Positions 26,630-35,592 of a DNA stretch of 64,000 bases are shown here, one piece after another. The notes below the pieces were generated by a model that saw only the letters and a program-made list of their open reading frames with translations, was not told the origin of the DNA and did not search any database. Made by a program: the position numbers and the translations under genes. The stretch covers positions 1 through 64,000 of the forward strand of contig JAZLLT010000057.1 in NCBI GenBank assembly GCA_045598325.1, read 5' to 3'. Numbering within the stretch: the first letter of the stretch is position 1; each line of letters starts with the position of its first letter. Source of the stretch: RUG14130 sp045598325 (lineage in GTDB: Bacteria > Bacillota > Clostridia > Christensenellales > Aristaeellaceae).

Positions 26630-27096
26630 AAAAGATCGTTGCGCTCATCCTTGCAATCATGACTCTGCTCTCAATGAGCGTCGTCTCGGAAACCGAAAAG
26701 TATGACGACCGCCAGACCGTCGTCGCGATGTACGGCGATCAGAACCGCTTCATCTTCGTTGTGGAGACAGCCTTGTTTGAGAAAGGCTATCTGGCCGAAG
26801 TCGATGTAGACGGCATCTTCGATGAGTATACCGAGCAGGCGGTCATGGATTTCCAATACTACAAAGATTTCGAAGTGACCGGCATGCTCACCAAATCACA
26901 GTTCTACTGGCTCAACCGCAAGTATTACAAAGAATGGTTCGACGGATCCGATATCGTGTACATCACCGAGAACGGCTCCAAGTACCATCTTTGGGAATGC
27001 TCCACTCTTGAAAACAGCGTCGAGATCATGCCCATCAGCGTGAACATCGCCTACGAACTCGGCTACGATCCCTGCAGAAAGTGCATGGGTTATTGA
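26626..27096 (+). CDS. secreted peptidoglycan-binding-like protein with Cys/His tail
   Basis: 156 residues. Signal peptide MKKIVALILAIMTLLSMSVV, then a PG_binding_1-like repeat (about 38-85: VETALFEKGYL..V-D-G-I-F-D..Q-A-V-M-D-F-Q) and a tail motif K-Y-H-x4-C followed 33 residues later by D-P-C-R-K-C. His plus three Cys suggests a metal site or disulfides; similar tails occur in secreted nucleases and MBL proteins. ATGA overlap with the SGNH gene. Predicted to sit at the cell wall; function unknown. Confidence 0.7.
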   Translation: MKKIVALILAIMTLLSMSVVSETEKYDDRQTVVAMYGDQNRFIFVVETALFEKGYLAEVDVDGIFDEYTEQAVMDFQYYKDFEVTGMLTKSQFYWLNRKYYKEWFDGSDIVYITENGSKYHLWECSTLENSVEIMPISVNIAYELGYDPCRKCMGY

Positions 27097-27105
27097 TAAA
27101 CCGAT

Positions 27106-28251
27106 ATGAAGCATCTGCGCCGCTTATCCGCCTTCATCATCGCCATCACGATGGTCTGCCTCTGTGCGTATTGCGAAGGGGCGGTTTCGTGTACCCTGGC
27201 GGACGACTGTTTCGTAAAAAGCGGCGAAGGCGATTTATATGTCCGTGCGGATGATACCGTTTCGGATATCAGCATCCGCACCGGAAACGGCAAGACGGTA
27301 AAGCCCGATGAAAACGGACACTGCCGTATCACCGTCACAAAAGACGATCTTGCAAACGGAAGCATTACGGTCCAAATCAAGTACAAACGCGGCGGCAATG
27401 AAGTTGCGGAACAGATCACACTGCCTGTTCATCTTGTGGAAGATATCTGTAGGGGAACGCTTTACATCGTGTTCCCGGACCGCGCTTTGCTCGAAGGCGA
27501 GACGGTGCCCGTGCGGTATGAACTGGCGAATACGGGTAAAATCCGCTTTGGCTCCGCGGTTCTCCGAACAGGCGACGGTACGGAAAAGACTTTTGCGGAT
27601 ATCCCCGCGAACACTTCCGTTTCCTTCACGGAATATGTGACGGTCGAAAAGGGCAGTCAATACTCGCTCTCCGCCGATGTGGTTTCTCCCTATTCGGGCA
27701 AAACCACACAGATCGCAAGCGTGACCGGAACCGCGGATATCGCACGGGATGAAGTTGTTTTGACCGCTGTCTGCGAGCCTTGTGCTGCGGAGGGTACAAG
27801 CGCCAGAATGACGCTGAACATCGAAAACCGGGGTACTGCGTCTTACCATGGATGCGGTTTGTATCTGGATGGAAGTTATATTCCGTGTGACTTGCCTGAT
27901 ACGATCGAAAGCGGCGATTTTGTTTCCGTTAATATCAATACGCCGCTGATTGAAAAGGATATCGCGTTCAGATACGAATTGCGTCTTGTCTGCGCCGACG
28001 GGAGCGTAAAAACCGTACCCGCGGCGGAAGTTGCCGTTAAAGCGGAACCGGCCGGTGGCATTGCAGTACAAACAAATGAGCCGGAAGATGTGACGCCGGA
28101 GGATACCGCAATAAGGGACATCATCCTGCTGCTCTCTTCACTCAAAGGTTTTGAACGGGCGATCCTGCTTATCTGCGGAGGAACAGCAATCGTGCTCGCG
28201 ATTGTCATTATGTCGAGACACGGGAAAAAATCAGCAAAAGAGAAGGATTAG
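27106..28251 (+). CDS. membrane-anchored beta-rich extracellular protein, unknown role
   Basis: 381 residues. Signal peptide (about 1-25), three to four beta-sandwich-like stretches, of which 140-220 and 235-310 resemble CARDB/NEW3-type modules (E-G-E-T-V-P-V-R-Y-E-L-A-N-T-G; N-I-E-N-R-G-T-A), an acidic linker near 325-335, and one transmembrane helix near 350-370 followed by Lys-rich KKSAKEKD. This gives an outward-facing protein with a short cytoplasmic tail. No catalytic motif seen. It lies 9 bp after the previous gene and 2 bp before the next, so it is co-transcribed. Confidence 0.6.
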   Translation: MKHLRRLSAFIIAITMVCLCAYCEGAVSCTLADDCFVKSGEGDLYVRADDTVSDISIRTGNGKTVKPDENGHCRITVTKDDLANGSITVQIKYKRGGNEVAEQITLPVHLVEDICRGTLYIVFPDRALLEGETVPVRYELANTGKIRFGSAVLRTGDGTEKTFADIPANTSVSFTEYVTVEKGSQYSLSADVVSPYSGKTTQIASVTGTADIARDEVVLTAVCEPCAAEGTSARMTLNIENRGTASYHGCGLYLDGSYIPCDLPDTIESGDFVSVNINTPLIEKDIAFRYELRLVCADGSVKTVPAAEVAVKAEPAGGIAVQTNEPEDVTPEDTAIRDIILLLSSLKGFERAILLICGGTAIVLAIVIMSRHGKKSAKEKD

Positions 28252-28253
28252 GT

Positions 28254-28925
28254 ATGTTTAACGGATTTACCGATGAGACTTTTGAGTTTTTCATGGCTCT
28301 GTCCTTCAACAATAACCGGGAGTTCTTCCACGAAAATCACGACTGGTATATGCGCGCCGTCCGTCAGCCGCTGCTGGATCTGGCAGGCGACCTCGCGGAG
28401 ACGATCGAACGCATTGATGATGATCTGGAGCGCAGACCGGAAAGATGCGTTTCCCGCATCAACCGGGATATCCGCTTTTCGCGTGACAAGTCTCCTTACC
28501 GTTCCTATATGTGGATCGCATTTCACAAGGGAGAAGACAAACACGCGCATCCCGGTTTCTATATGGATATCTCCTGCGACGGCATCGGCTTCGGCATGGG
28601 ATTCTATGAGGAGAACAAGCCGCTCATGGAAGCGCACAGACAATTGCTCCTCACGCATCCTGAAAAGTTCCGTTCGGTGATCGAGAATCTGGACAGTAAT
28701 ATCGGCGTCAGCGTACAGACTTATAAACGCATGAAAGTACCCGAAACACTTGACGAATCTCTCGCAAAGTGGTACTCTATTAGATGTGTGACTTTGTCCT
28801 GCGGCATGAATACATCTTCGGCCGCGGTACGGTCACACGAATTGAGCGAAATCATCAAAGATGCGTACCTGAAGATGAGACCAATGTACGATTATCTGGA
28901 TTCGCTGCAGCCTGTTCTTGTTTAG
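28254..28925 (+). CDS. DUF2461 domain protein
   Basis: 223 residues. Family features: opening F-x-G-F-T-D-E-T-F-E-F-F, the NNNREFFHEN stretch, R-I-N-R-D-I-R-F-S-R-D-K-S-P-Y-R near 64-80, and G-F-Y-M-D-I-S. The family is widespread, cytoplasmic and without assigned function. AAGGA lies before ATG 28254, two bases after the upstream stop. Confidence 0.88.
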   Translation: MFNGFTDETFEFFMALSFNNNREFFHENHDWYMRAVRQPLLDLAGDLAETIERIDDDLERRPERCVSRINRDIRFSRDKSPYRSYMWIAFHKGEDKHAHPGFYMDISCDGIGFGMGFYEENKPLMEAHRQLLLTHPEKFRSVIENLDSNIGVSVQTYKRMKVPETLDESLAKWYSIRCVTLSCGMNTSSAAVRSHELSEIIKDAYLKMRPMYDYLDSLQPVLV

Positions 28926-29006
28926 CCGCCTGATGCGGCAACCGGTGAGCGCGATGCGCGTCCGGCCGATTGGCAGGGGAGAAGGCATTCTTCCGTCGGC
29001 ACCGGT
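28925..29006 (+). repeat. structured GC-rich intergenic with imperfect direct repeat
   Basis: Between two genes: hairpin GCCGC / GCGGC (28925-28939), a GCGC-GAT-GCGC palindrome, and two copies of ACCGGT...ATGCG..GTCCG starting at 28941 and 29001. No T-run and no promoter box is obvious. Function unknown. Confidence 0.4.
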
Positions 29007-29030
29007 CATATGCGTCCGAAAGGAGATTTT

Positions 29031-30545
29031 ATGGTTACCGACCGAACAAGTTATCTGAGCGGCTCCGTCATCCGCGCGAGTGAAGAGCGGATCACGGATG
29101 AATTTGCCCGTAAGTTAGGCTACAGTTACGCGCTGTGGCTGAGTGAGAAACTGCGCACCACGCCCGATGCGCTCACCGTGGCAGTGGGACATGATGCCCG
29201 CCCCAGCGGAATACGCATCTACAAAGCCTTTATGGCGGGCCTGACCGCGGCGGACAGCGATGTCTATGACTGCGCACTCGCTACGACGCCTGCCATGCAG
29301 ATGAGCATCGAACTGACCGACAAGCACATTTGCGGCGCGTGCATGGTAACGGCAAGCGCTTCGGACAGAAGTGTAAACGGGTTCAAACTCTTTACACCCG
29401 ACGGCGCGATCCATGCGGAAGACGCGCAGAAGATTCTTGAAATCGCCGAAACGGTCACCGTGCCTCACCGCTTGGTTAAGGATCTTGATCTCATCAACGC
29501 TTACGAAAGCCGCCTGAAAACACTTGTATCGGAATATATGAACGAGGATGTAGCGCTCCCGCTGCTGGGGCTTCATGTCGTCGTGGATGCATCCTGCGGA
29601 AGCGCGGGATTTTATGCCGAACTATTGGAATCGCTGGGCGCGGATACGGAAGGTTCCTTTAACCTCGCTCCCACGGCGGAGATCAGCGCGAACCTTTCCA
29701 ATCCGGAGGATGGAAAAGCACTTGACGCGCTCGCGAAAACCGTCCTTGAGCAGGAAGCGGACATCGGCGTAAAATTCGATCCCGACGGTGACCGCGTCGC
29801 CATCGTGGACCAAAACGGAAAAGCGTTAAACCGCAACAGACTCATCGCGCTTGTCGCGGCAATGCTGTTGGAAGACGAAAAGAACCTGACTTTCGTAACC
29901 GACTCCGTTACCTCTTCCGGTCTCAACCGCTTCATCACCGAATGGGGCGGAAACCATTACCGCTACCGCCGCGGTTACAGAAATGTGATCGACGAGGCGC
30001 GCCGCCTTTCCGATGAGGGCTTCAATGTGCCCGTCGCCATTGAAACCAGCGGACACGCGGCAATGGCGGACAACTATTTCATCGATGACGGTGTTTACCT
30101 TGCAACAAAGGTCATCTGTGAAGCAATGTGGAGAAAGCGGGACGGTAAGTCGCTGTCCTCGCTCATAGACGAACTGCAGGAGCCCGTGGAATCGATGGAA
30201 GTGAGACTTCCCATCATTCAGGACGACTACAAGAAAGCCGCCGGATATGTCATCGAAGCGATCCTGTCCACAACTCTTACAAGCAGCGAATGGCGTCTCG
30301 CTCCGGATAACCGTGAAGGCGTACGCATCCTCTTCTCGCTGGATGGCGGCGTCGACAACGCGTGGTTCATGCTGCGTCTTTCGGTGCATGATCCGGTCAT
30401 TGCCGTCAATGCGGAAAGCGAAGTGGCCGGAGGACTTATCTACATTCTTGATGAACTTTACGCTGTCCTCGAAAAGGACAACGAAGAGTTGGATTTGGCA
30501 CCGCTCAAGGCGAAAATCGAAGAGATTAAAAACAGATTGGAGTGA
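29031..30545 (+). CDS. phosphoglucomutase/phosphomannomutase family protein
   Basis: 504 residues from ATG 29031, chosen over an ATG 21 bases upstream because AGGAG lies 5 bp before it. Alpha-D-phosphohexomutase landmarks: active-site loop V-T-A-S-A-S-D-R-S-V-N-G-F-K with Ser109, Mg loop D-P-D-G-D-R at 250-255, sugar loop E-T-S-G-H-A-A-M, phosphate loop D-N-R-E-G-V-R. These resemble the plant-type PMM/PGM group. The loop normally reads TASHxP; the His and Pro are missing here. Reaction would be hexose 1-/6-phosphate interconversion for glycan synthesis. Next to transketolase. Confidence 0.85.
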   Translation: MVTDRTSYLSGSVIRASEERITDEFARKLGYSYALWLSEKLRTTPDALTVAVGHDARPSGIRIYKAFMAGLTAADSDVYDCALATTPAMQMSIELTDKHICGACMVTASASDRSVNGFKLFTPDGAIHAEDAQKILEIAETVTVPHRLVKDLDLINAYESRLKTLVSEYMNEDVALPLLGLHVVVDASCGSAGFYAELLESLGADTEGSFNLAPTAEISANLSNPEDGKALDALAKTVLEQEADIGVKFDPDGDRVAIVDQNGKALNRNRLIALVAAMLLEDEKNLTFVTDSVTSSGLNRFITEWGGNHYRYRRGYRNVIDEARRLSDEGFNVPVAIETSGHAAMADNYFIDDGVYLATKVICEAMWRKRDGKSLSSLIDELQEPVESMEVRLPIIQDDYKKAAGYVIEAILSTTLTSSEWRLAPDNREGVRILFSLDGGVDNAWFMLRLSVHDPVIAVNAESEVAGGLIYILDELYAVLEKDNEELDLAPLKAKIEEIKNRLE

Positions 30546-30551
30546 CCTGTT

Positions 30552-32534
30552 ATGAGCAATGAAACCAAAGTCGTAAATGCGATCCGTATTCTGTCCGCCG
30601 AAGCGGTTCAGAAGGCAAAGAGCGGCCATCCCGGCATGCCCATGGGCTCAGCTGCCATGGCTTATGCAGTGTGGGGACGCGAGATGAAGCACAATCCCGG
30701 CGACGACAAATGGGCAGACCGCGACCGCTTCGTCCTTTCTTCCGGACACGGCTCCATGCTTCTGTATTCTCTGCTGCACCTGTTCGGATACGGCCTGACC
30801 ATTGAGGATCTCAAGCAGTTCCGTCAGTTCGGATCTCTGACTCCCGGACATCCCGAGTTCGGTCACACCCGCGGCGTTGAAACTTCCACCGGCCCTCTGG
30901 GCATGGGCATCTCCAATGCTGTCGGTATGGCGATTGCAGAAGCCTATCTCGCCGCGAAGTTCAACCGCAGGGGCTATCCCATCGTTGACCACAATACTTA
31001 TGTCATCCTGGGCGACGGCTGCATGATGGAAGGTCTTTCCCATGAAGCATGCTCTCTGGCCGGCACTTTGAAACTCAATAAACTCATCGCTCTGTACGAT
31101 GACAACGAGATCTCCATCGAAGGCTCCACCGACATCGCGTTCCGCGAGAATGTTCCCGAGCGTTTCCGCGCATACGGCTGGAATATCATCGATGTTGCGG
31201 ACGCGAATGTGTTTGAAAATGTCGAAGCCGCCATCAAACTGGCAAAACTTTCCGACAAGCCCAACCTTATCGTCTGCCACACTCAGATCGGCTTCGGTTC
31301 TCCCAAGCAGGGCATGGCAAGCGCCCACGGCGAACCTCTCGGCGAAGAGAATATCGTTGCACTCAAGAAGAAACTCCATTGGTGCGATGATGTCGCCATG
31401 AGTTTCGCGGTTCCCGAAGAAGTCTACGAAATCACCGCAAAGGTCGCCAAGAAGGGCGCTGCCGCGGAAGAAAAGTGGAATAAACTCTTCGAGAAATGGT
31501 CCGAGCGCTATCCGGAACTCCGCAAAGAGTGGGATATCTGGCACAGCGAAGAACTGCCCGTGGATCTGCTCAAGGATGAAGAGTACTGGAAGTTTGACGG
31601 CAAAGCCGCGACTCGCAACAGCAGCGGCACCGTGGTCAACCGCCTCGCCGCGAAGATCCCGAACCTCATCGGCGGAAGCGCCGACCTTGCTCCCTCCAAC
31701 AAGACCTACATGAAGGGCATGGGCGACTTCTCTGCGGAAGACCGCACCGGACGCAACCTGCACTTCGGTGTCCGTGAGCACGCGATGGCCTGCATCTGCG
31801 CCGGCATCAAACTGCACGGCGGTCTGCGTCCCTACTGCGGCACCTTCTTCGTATTCTCCGATTTCATGAAGAATGCGATGCGCGTGGCTTCCATCATGGA
31901 ACTGCCCGTGACATATGTTCTGACCCACGATTCCATCGGCGTCGGCGAAGACGGACCTACCCATCAGCCCGTTGAGCAGTTGGCAGGCCTGCGCGCCATC
32001 CCCGGCCTCATCACCTTCCGTCCCTGCGACAGCAAGGAGGTTGCCGCCGGTTGGTACGCCGCAATGACTGTCGGTAAGCCTGTTGCCCTCATTCTGTCCC
32101 GACAGGACTGCGCCCTCAACGAGAAGAGCGGCCCCGATGCGCTCAAGGGCGGCTACATCATCTCCGACTGCAAGAAGAAGACTCCCGACTGCATCCTGAT
32201 GGCTTCCGGTTCCGAAGTGGAACTGTGTGTCGCCGCTCAGGCCGCGCTCAAGGAAGAAGGAATCGAAGCCCGCGTGGTATCCATGCCCAGTTTCGAACTG
32301 TTCGAGATGCAGGATGAGAAATACAAGGAATCCGTGCTTCCCAAGAAGGTCCGCGCGCGCGTTGCCGTAGAAGCGGCTGCAACCATGAGCTGGTACAAGT
32401 ATGTCGGACTTGACGGTGAAGTGCTCGGCATCGACCGCTTCGGTCAGAGCGCTCCCTACAAGATCTTGTTCAAGGAATACGGCTTCACCACCGAAAATGT
32501 TGTGGCGCTTGCCAAGAAAACCATGGGCAAATAA
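30552..32534 (+). CDS. tkt: transketolase
   Basis: 660 residues, full length. ThDP domain: SGHPGMPMGSA near 24, GPLGMGISNAVGMA, and the ThDP motif G-D-G-C-M-M-E-G; pyrimidine domain with FGVREHAMACICAGI (catalytic Glu) and H-D-S-I-G-V-G-E-D-G-P-T-H-Q-P; C-terminal domain. It moves two-carbon units in the non-oxidative pentose phosphate pathway. Biased codons suggest strong expression. Follows the mutase gene by 6 bases. Confidence 0.97.
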   Translation: MSNETKVVNAIRILSAEAVQKAKSGHPGMPMGSAAMAYAVWGREMKHNPGDDKWADRDRFVLSSGHGSMLLYSLLHLFGYGLTIEDLKQFRQFGSLTPGHPEFGHTRGVETSTGPLGMGISNAVGMAIAEAYLAAKFNRRGYPIVDHNTYVILGDGCMMEGLSHEACSLAGTLKLNKLIALYDDNEISIEGSTDIAFRENVPERFRAYGWNIIDVADANVFENVEAAIKLAKLSDKPNLIVCHTQIGFGSPKQGMASAHGEPLGEENIVALKKKLHWCDDVAMSFAVPEEVYEITAKVAKKGAAAEEKWNKLFEKWSERYPELRKEWDIWHSEELPVDLLKDEEYWKFDGKAATRNSSGTVVNRLAAKIPNLIGGSADLAPSNKTYMKGMGDFSAEDRTGRNLHFGVREHAMACICAGIKLHGGLRPYCGTFFVFSDFMKNAMRVASIMELPVTYVLTHDSIGVGEDGPTHQPVEQLAGLRAIPGLITFRPCDSKEVAAGWYAAMTVGKPVALILSRQDCALNEKSGPDALKGGYIISDCKKKTPDCILMASGSEVELCVAAQAALKEEGIEARVVSMPSFELFEMQDEKYKESVLPKKVRARVAVEAAATMSWYKYVGLDGEVLGIDRFGQSAPYKILFKEYGFTTENVVALAKKTMGK

Positions 32535-32548
32535 ACAACCGCGACTCC

Positions 32549-32571
32549 GCCCGGGAGAACCTCTCCCGGGC
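32549..32571 (+). terminator. strong hairpin after tkt
   Basis: Perfect 10-bp stem GCCCGGGAGA / TCTCCCGGGC with a 3-base centre, 14 bases after the tkt stop. The following bases are AGGGTCTG, so there is no T-run: partial terminator or mRNA-stabilising structure. Confidence 0.55.
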
Positions 32572-32596
32572 AGGGTCTGTATTTACGGAGCAGACG

Positions 32597-33739
32597 ATGA
32601 TATACATGGACAATGCCGCGACCACGAAAGTGAGTGAAGCGGTATTTGAAACGATGAAACCCTATCTGACGGATGTATACGGAAATCCATCCTCTGTACA
32701 CTATGCCGGACGCGAAGCGAAAAAGGCAGTTGAAAGCGCCCGCAGAACCGTTGCATCTGCAATCGGAGCGGATGCGAGAGAAATATACTTTACCTCCTGC
32801 GGAAGCGAAGCCGATACCTGGGCGATAATGGGTACAGCTCTTTCAAAGGAGAATCAGAAACGGACATTCGTGACTTCGGTCATTGAACATAAAGCGGTTT
32901 TAAACGCCGCGGAAATGCTTTCCCATCTCGGCTTCAATGTCAAATATGCACCTGTGGACAAACAGGGAAGGGTCAAAGTTAAAGATTTACAGGAACTGGT
33001 GACGCCCGATACTTTTCTTGTTTCCGTAATGATGGCAAACAACGAGGTCGGTACGATCCAGCCTATTGAAGAAATCGCCAAAATCGCGCATGAAGCCGGA
33101 GCACTGTTTCATACCGACGCGGTGCAGGCCGTGGGGAACATGGAAATCAAGTGCCATGAAATGAACATCGATCTCCTTTCCATGAGCGGTCATAAGTTTC
33201 ATGCCCCCAAAGGCATCGGCGCGCTGTATGTCAGAGAAGGCATAGACATCAACAATCTTGTCTGCGGCGGTGCACAGGAACGGGGAAAACGCGGCGGTAC
33301 CGAAAATATCGCCGGCATCGCGGGTCTTGCAAAAGCAATCGAAATCGCGGAAAAAGAACGCAGCAATCATGTTTTCATCACGCAGACCCTGCGGGATGAA
33401 CTGGTAAACGAGATCAAGTCCTGCATTCCGGGAGCGGTTGTCAATGCAGAAAAGGCGCAGAAACTTCCCGGGCACGCGAACATCACATTCGAGGGTATCG
33501 ACGGTGAAGCGTTGCTGCTCAATCTGGATCTGAAGCGCATCGCGGTGTCCGCGGGTTCCGCGTGCACGAGCGGAAGCGTCGATCCCAGCCATGTCCTGTT
33601 GGCGATGGGACTCGATAGAAAAGACGCGCTCTCGTCCGTACGCTTTTCTCTTTCGGATGAGAATACGATGGATGAAGTGGTCGAAGTCGTTGCTGCGCTT
33701 CAAGAAATCTGCGGACGCCTTCGGTCCATGACACATTAG
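32597..33739 (+). CDS. cysteine desulfurase, NifS/IscS type
   Basis: 380 residues; ACGGAG precedes ATG 32597. N-terminal I-Y-M-D-N-A-A-T-T, the aminotransferase-V core H-T-D-A-V-Q-A-V-G, PLP lysine 200 in S-G-H-K-F-H-A-P-K-G, and catalytic Cys323 in S-A-G-S-A-C-T-S-G. Group I geometry (cysteine on a loop with SACxSG). It takes sulfur from cysteine for Fe-S clusters or tRNA thiolation. No iscU or mnmA beside it, so its partner is unknown. Confidence 0.95.
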   Translation: MIYMDNAATTKVSEAVFETMKPYLTDVYGNPSSVHYAGREAKKAVESARRTVASAIGADAREIYFTSCGSEADTWAIMGTALSKENQKRTFVTSVIEHKAVLNAAEMLSHLGFNVKYAPVDKQGRVKVKDLQELVTPDTFLVSVMMANNEVGTIQPIEEIAKIAHEAGALFHTDAVQAVGNMEIKCHEMNIDLLSMSGHKFHAPKGIGALYVREGIDINNLVCGGAQERGKRGGTENIAGIAGLAKAIEIAEKERSNHVFITQTLRDELVNEIKSCIPGAVVNAEKAQKLPGHANITFEGIDGEALLLNLDLKRIAVSAGSACTSGSVDPSHVLLAMGLDRKDALSSVRFSLSDENTMDEVVEVVAALQEICGRLRSMTH

Positions 33740-33747
33740 AGGCAAAT

Positions 33748-34656
33748 ATGGAAAACAAGTATCTGAAAGTATCTGAAGAAGTGAAAAAGGCGCTTCATGA
33801 GGGAAGACCTGTCGTAGCGCTGGAAAGCACCATCATTTCCCACGGCATGCCTTATCCCAGAAATGTGGAGACCGCGCTTGATGTGGAACAGATCGTGCGC
33901 GAGAACGGTGCCGTTCCCGCGACCGTCTGCATCCTCGACGGGAAAATTGTTGTGGGCGCAAGCAGAGAAGAAATCGAGTATCTCGGCAAAACCGGAACGA
34001 AGGTAATCAAAGCATCACGGCGCGATTTGCCTGTACTTCTCTCAAAGGGTCTGGACGGAGCCACGACCGTTGCCACGACGATGATCGGTGCATCTCTTGC
34101 CGGTATCAAAGTCTTTGCTACTGGCGGCGTAGGCGGCGTACACAGAGGCGCGGAAGTCACGATGGATATTTCCGCTGACCTTGAGGAACTTGGCAGGACA
34201 AATGTGATGGTTGTCTGCGCGGGCTGCAAATCCATCCTCGACCTCAAACTGACGCTTGAATATCTGGAAACCAAGGGTGTTCCCGTGATCGGTTACGGAA
34301 CGGAAGAACTCCCCGCGTTTTATACCGATGTCAGCGGTCTCAAAGTGGATTACCGTCTCGATACGCCCAAGGAAATCGCGGACGCGTTCAACTGTAAACT
34401 TGCCATCGGAGTAAGCGGCGGCATGCTGGTTGCAAACCCGATTCCGAAGCAGTATGCGATGGATCCCGATGTGATCAATGCAACGATTGAAAAAGCTGTC
34501 TCGGACGCGAATGAACTGGGTATCAAGGGAAAGGAACTGACGCCTTATCTGCTGGACCGTATTCAGAAAATGACCGGTGGACAAAGCCTGGAAAGCAACA
34601 TCCGGCTGGTTTACAATAACGCCGCCCTTGCCGCTCAAATCGCCTGCTGCCTGTAA
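33748..34656 (+). CDS. psuG: pseudouridine-5'-phosphate glycosidase
   Basis: 302 residues, family length. Signatures: A-L-E-S-T-I-I-S-H-G-M-P-Y-P near 24-37, T-T-V-A-T-T-M, F-A-T-G-G-V-G-G-V-H-R-G and G-V-S-G-G-M-L-V-A-N-P. The enzyme splits pseudouridine 5'-phosphate into uracil and ribose 5-phosphate in a Mn-dependent reaction. The kinase partner psuK is absent nearby. GAGG precedes ATG 33748; 8 bases after the desulfurase stop. Confidence 0.95.
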   Translation: MENKYLKVSEEVKKALHEGRPVVALESTIISHGMPYPRNVETALDVEQIVRENGAVPATVCILDGKIVVGASREEIEYLGKTGTKVIKASRRDLPVLLSKGLDGATTVATTMIGASLAGIKVFATGGVGGVHRGAEVTMDISADLEELGRTNVMVVCAGCKSILDLKLTLEYLETKGVPVIGYGTEELPAFYTDVSGLKVDYRLDTPKEIADAFNCKLAIGVSGGMLVANPIPKQYAMDPDVINATIEKAVSDANELGIKGKELTPYLLDRIQKMTGGQSLESNIRLVYNNAALAAQIACCL

Positions 34657-34667
34657 AGGAGCCATTG

Positions 34668-35465
34668 ATGAAACAAAGAGTTATTTCCGCAGTCATATGC
34701 ATCGCAATCACGCTTGCGATGATCCTGCTGAGCACATGGACGCGCATCATTTTCTTCATTTTGCTGAGCATTCTTGCATGCCGCGAAATGAAGGATGCGC
34801 TTGCAAAACTCGAGTACCATGTTGTCGAGTGGCCTCTGTACGCGGTAAGCATCGGCTGTTCCGCGTTCATTGCCATTGAGAAATCGGGATATGCGTTTCC
34901 GGCGTTTCTGCTGATCATGCTTCTGCTGTTTACGCAACTCATTCTGCTCAAGAGTATCTCGGTGAAGGATGTGCTGGCGACCTTTGCGGTATGCGCATAT
35001 CCGCTTTCGCCGCTCATGATCATTACTTTTATCGCAAAAAGCGATTTACTTTGGGCGGCGGTGCTGCTCAACGCAATCATGCCGACGGTCGTCGCGGATA
35101 CCTTTGCGCTGTTCGGTGGAAAAAGATATGGAAAGCACAAACTCTGTCCCGATATCAGCCCGAAAAAGACCGTGGAAGGTTTGATCTGCGGAGTTGTCAT
35201 GGGAACGGTTTCCGGATTCGCGGTATACGGTATCCTGAAACTGGTGGGCAGAAGCGTGATCCCGCTGTGGGCGGTTTTGATCGCCTCTCTGCTTGCCTGC
35301 CTGACGGGCGCCCTCGGCGATCTTGCAGCATCGACAATCAAGCGGGAAGCCGGCATCAAGGATTACAGCAATCTCATCCCGGGACATGGCGGGATCCTCG
35401 ACAGAATCGATTCCAGTCTCTTCTCGCTTCCCGCCGTTTACCTGCTGTACGCCCTGTTTGTATAA
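34668..35465 (+). CDS. cdsA: phosphatidate cytidylyltransferase
   Basis: 265 residues from ATG 34668 with AAGGAG 8 bp upstream. Seven to eight membrane helices. C-terminal CDP-DAG synthase signature: I-S-P-K-K-T-V-E-G, then G-A-L-G-D-L-A-A-S-T-I-K-R and I-P-G-H-G-G-I-L-D-R-I-D-S near 240. It makes CDP-diacylglycerol from phosphatidate and CTP in the membrane. The usual neighbours uppS and dxr are absent. Confidence 0.95.
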   Translation: MKQRVISAVICIAITLAMILLSTWTRIIFFILLSILACREMKDALAKLEYHVVEWPLYAVSIGCSAFIAIEKSGYAFPAFLLIMLLLFTQLILLKSISVKDVLATFAVCAYPLSPLMIITFIAKSDLLWAAVLLNAIMPTVVADTFALFGGKRYGKHKLCPDISPKKTVEGLICGVVMGTVSGFAVYGILKLVGRSVIPLWAVLIASLLACLTGALGDLAASTIKREAGIKDYSNLIPGHGGILDRIDSSLFSLPAVYLLYALFV

Positions 35466-35484
35466 GATTTTACATACTCTTTTC

Positions 35485-35513
35485 TTGAATGGCCAGACAA
35501 CTTGTGTTATAAT
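35485..35513 (+). promoter_or_regulatory. sigma-A promoter of rplS
   Basis: TTGAAT (35485-35490), 17-bp spacer, TATAAT (35508-35513). Confidence 0.85.
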
Positions 35514-35522
35514 ATCACTTGT

Positions 35523-35588
35523 GATATCGGGCATTCCGCTGGCGAAAAGTTATCGTTGATGAATGTCCTTGTAAGGAAGGAGGATATC
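35523..35588 (+). promoter_or_regulatory. structured rplS leader (candidate L19 autoregulatory RNA)
   Basis: Outer stem GATATC (35523-35528) with GATATC (35583-35588), inner 8-bp stem GGGCATTC (35529-35536) with GAATGTCC (35561-35568, one G-U). The Shine-Dalgarno AAGGAGG lies between the two right arms, so folding would hide it. L19 leaders of this purpose are known in Firmicutes; identity here is not verified. Confidence 0.55.
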
Positions 35589-35592
35589 GCAT

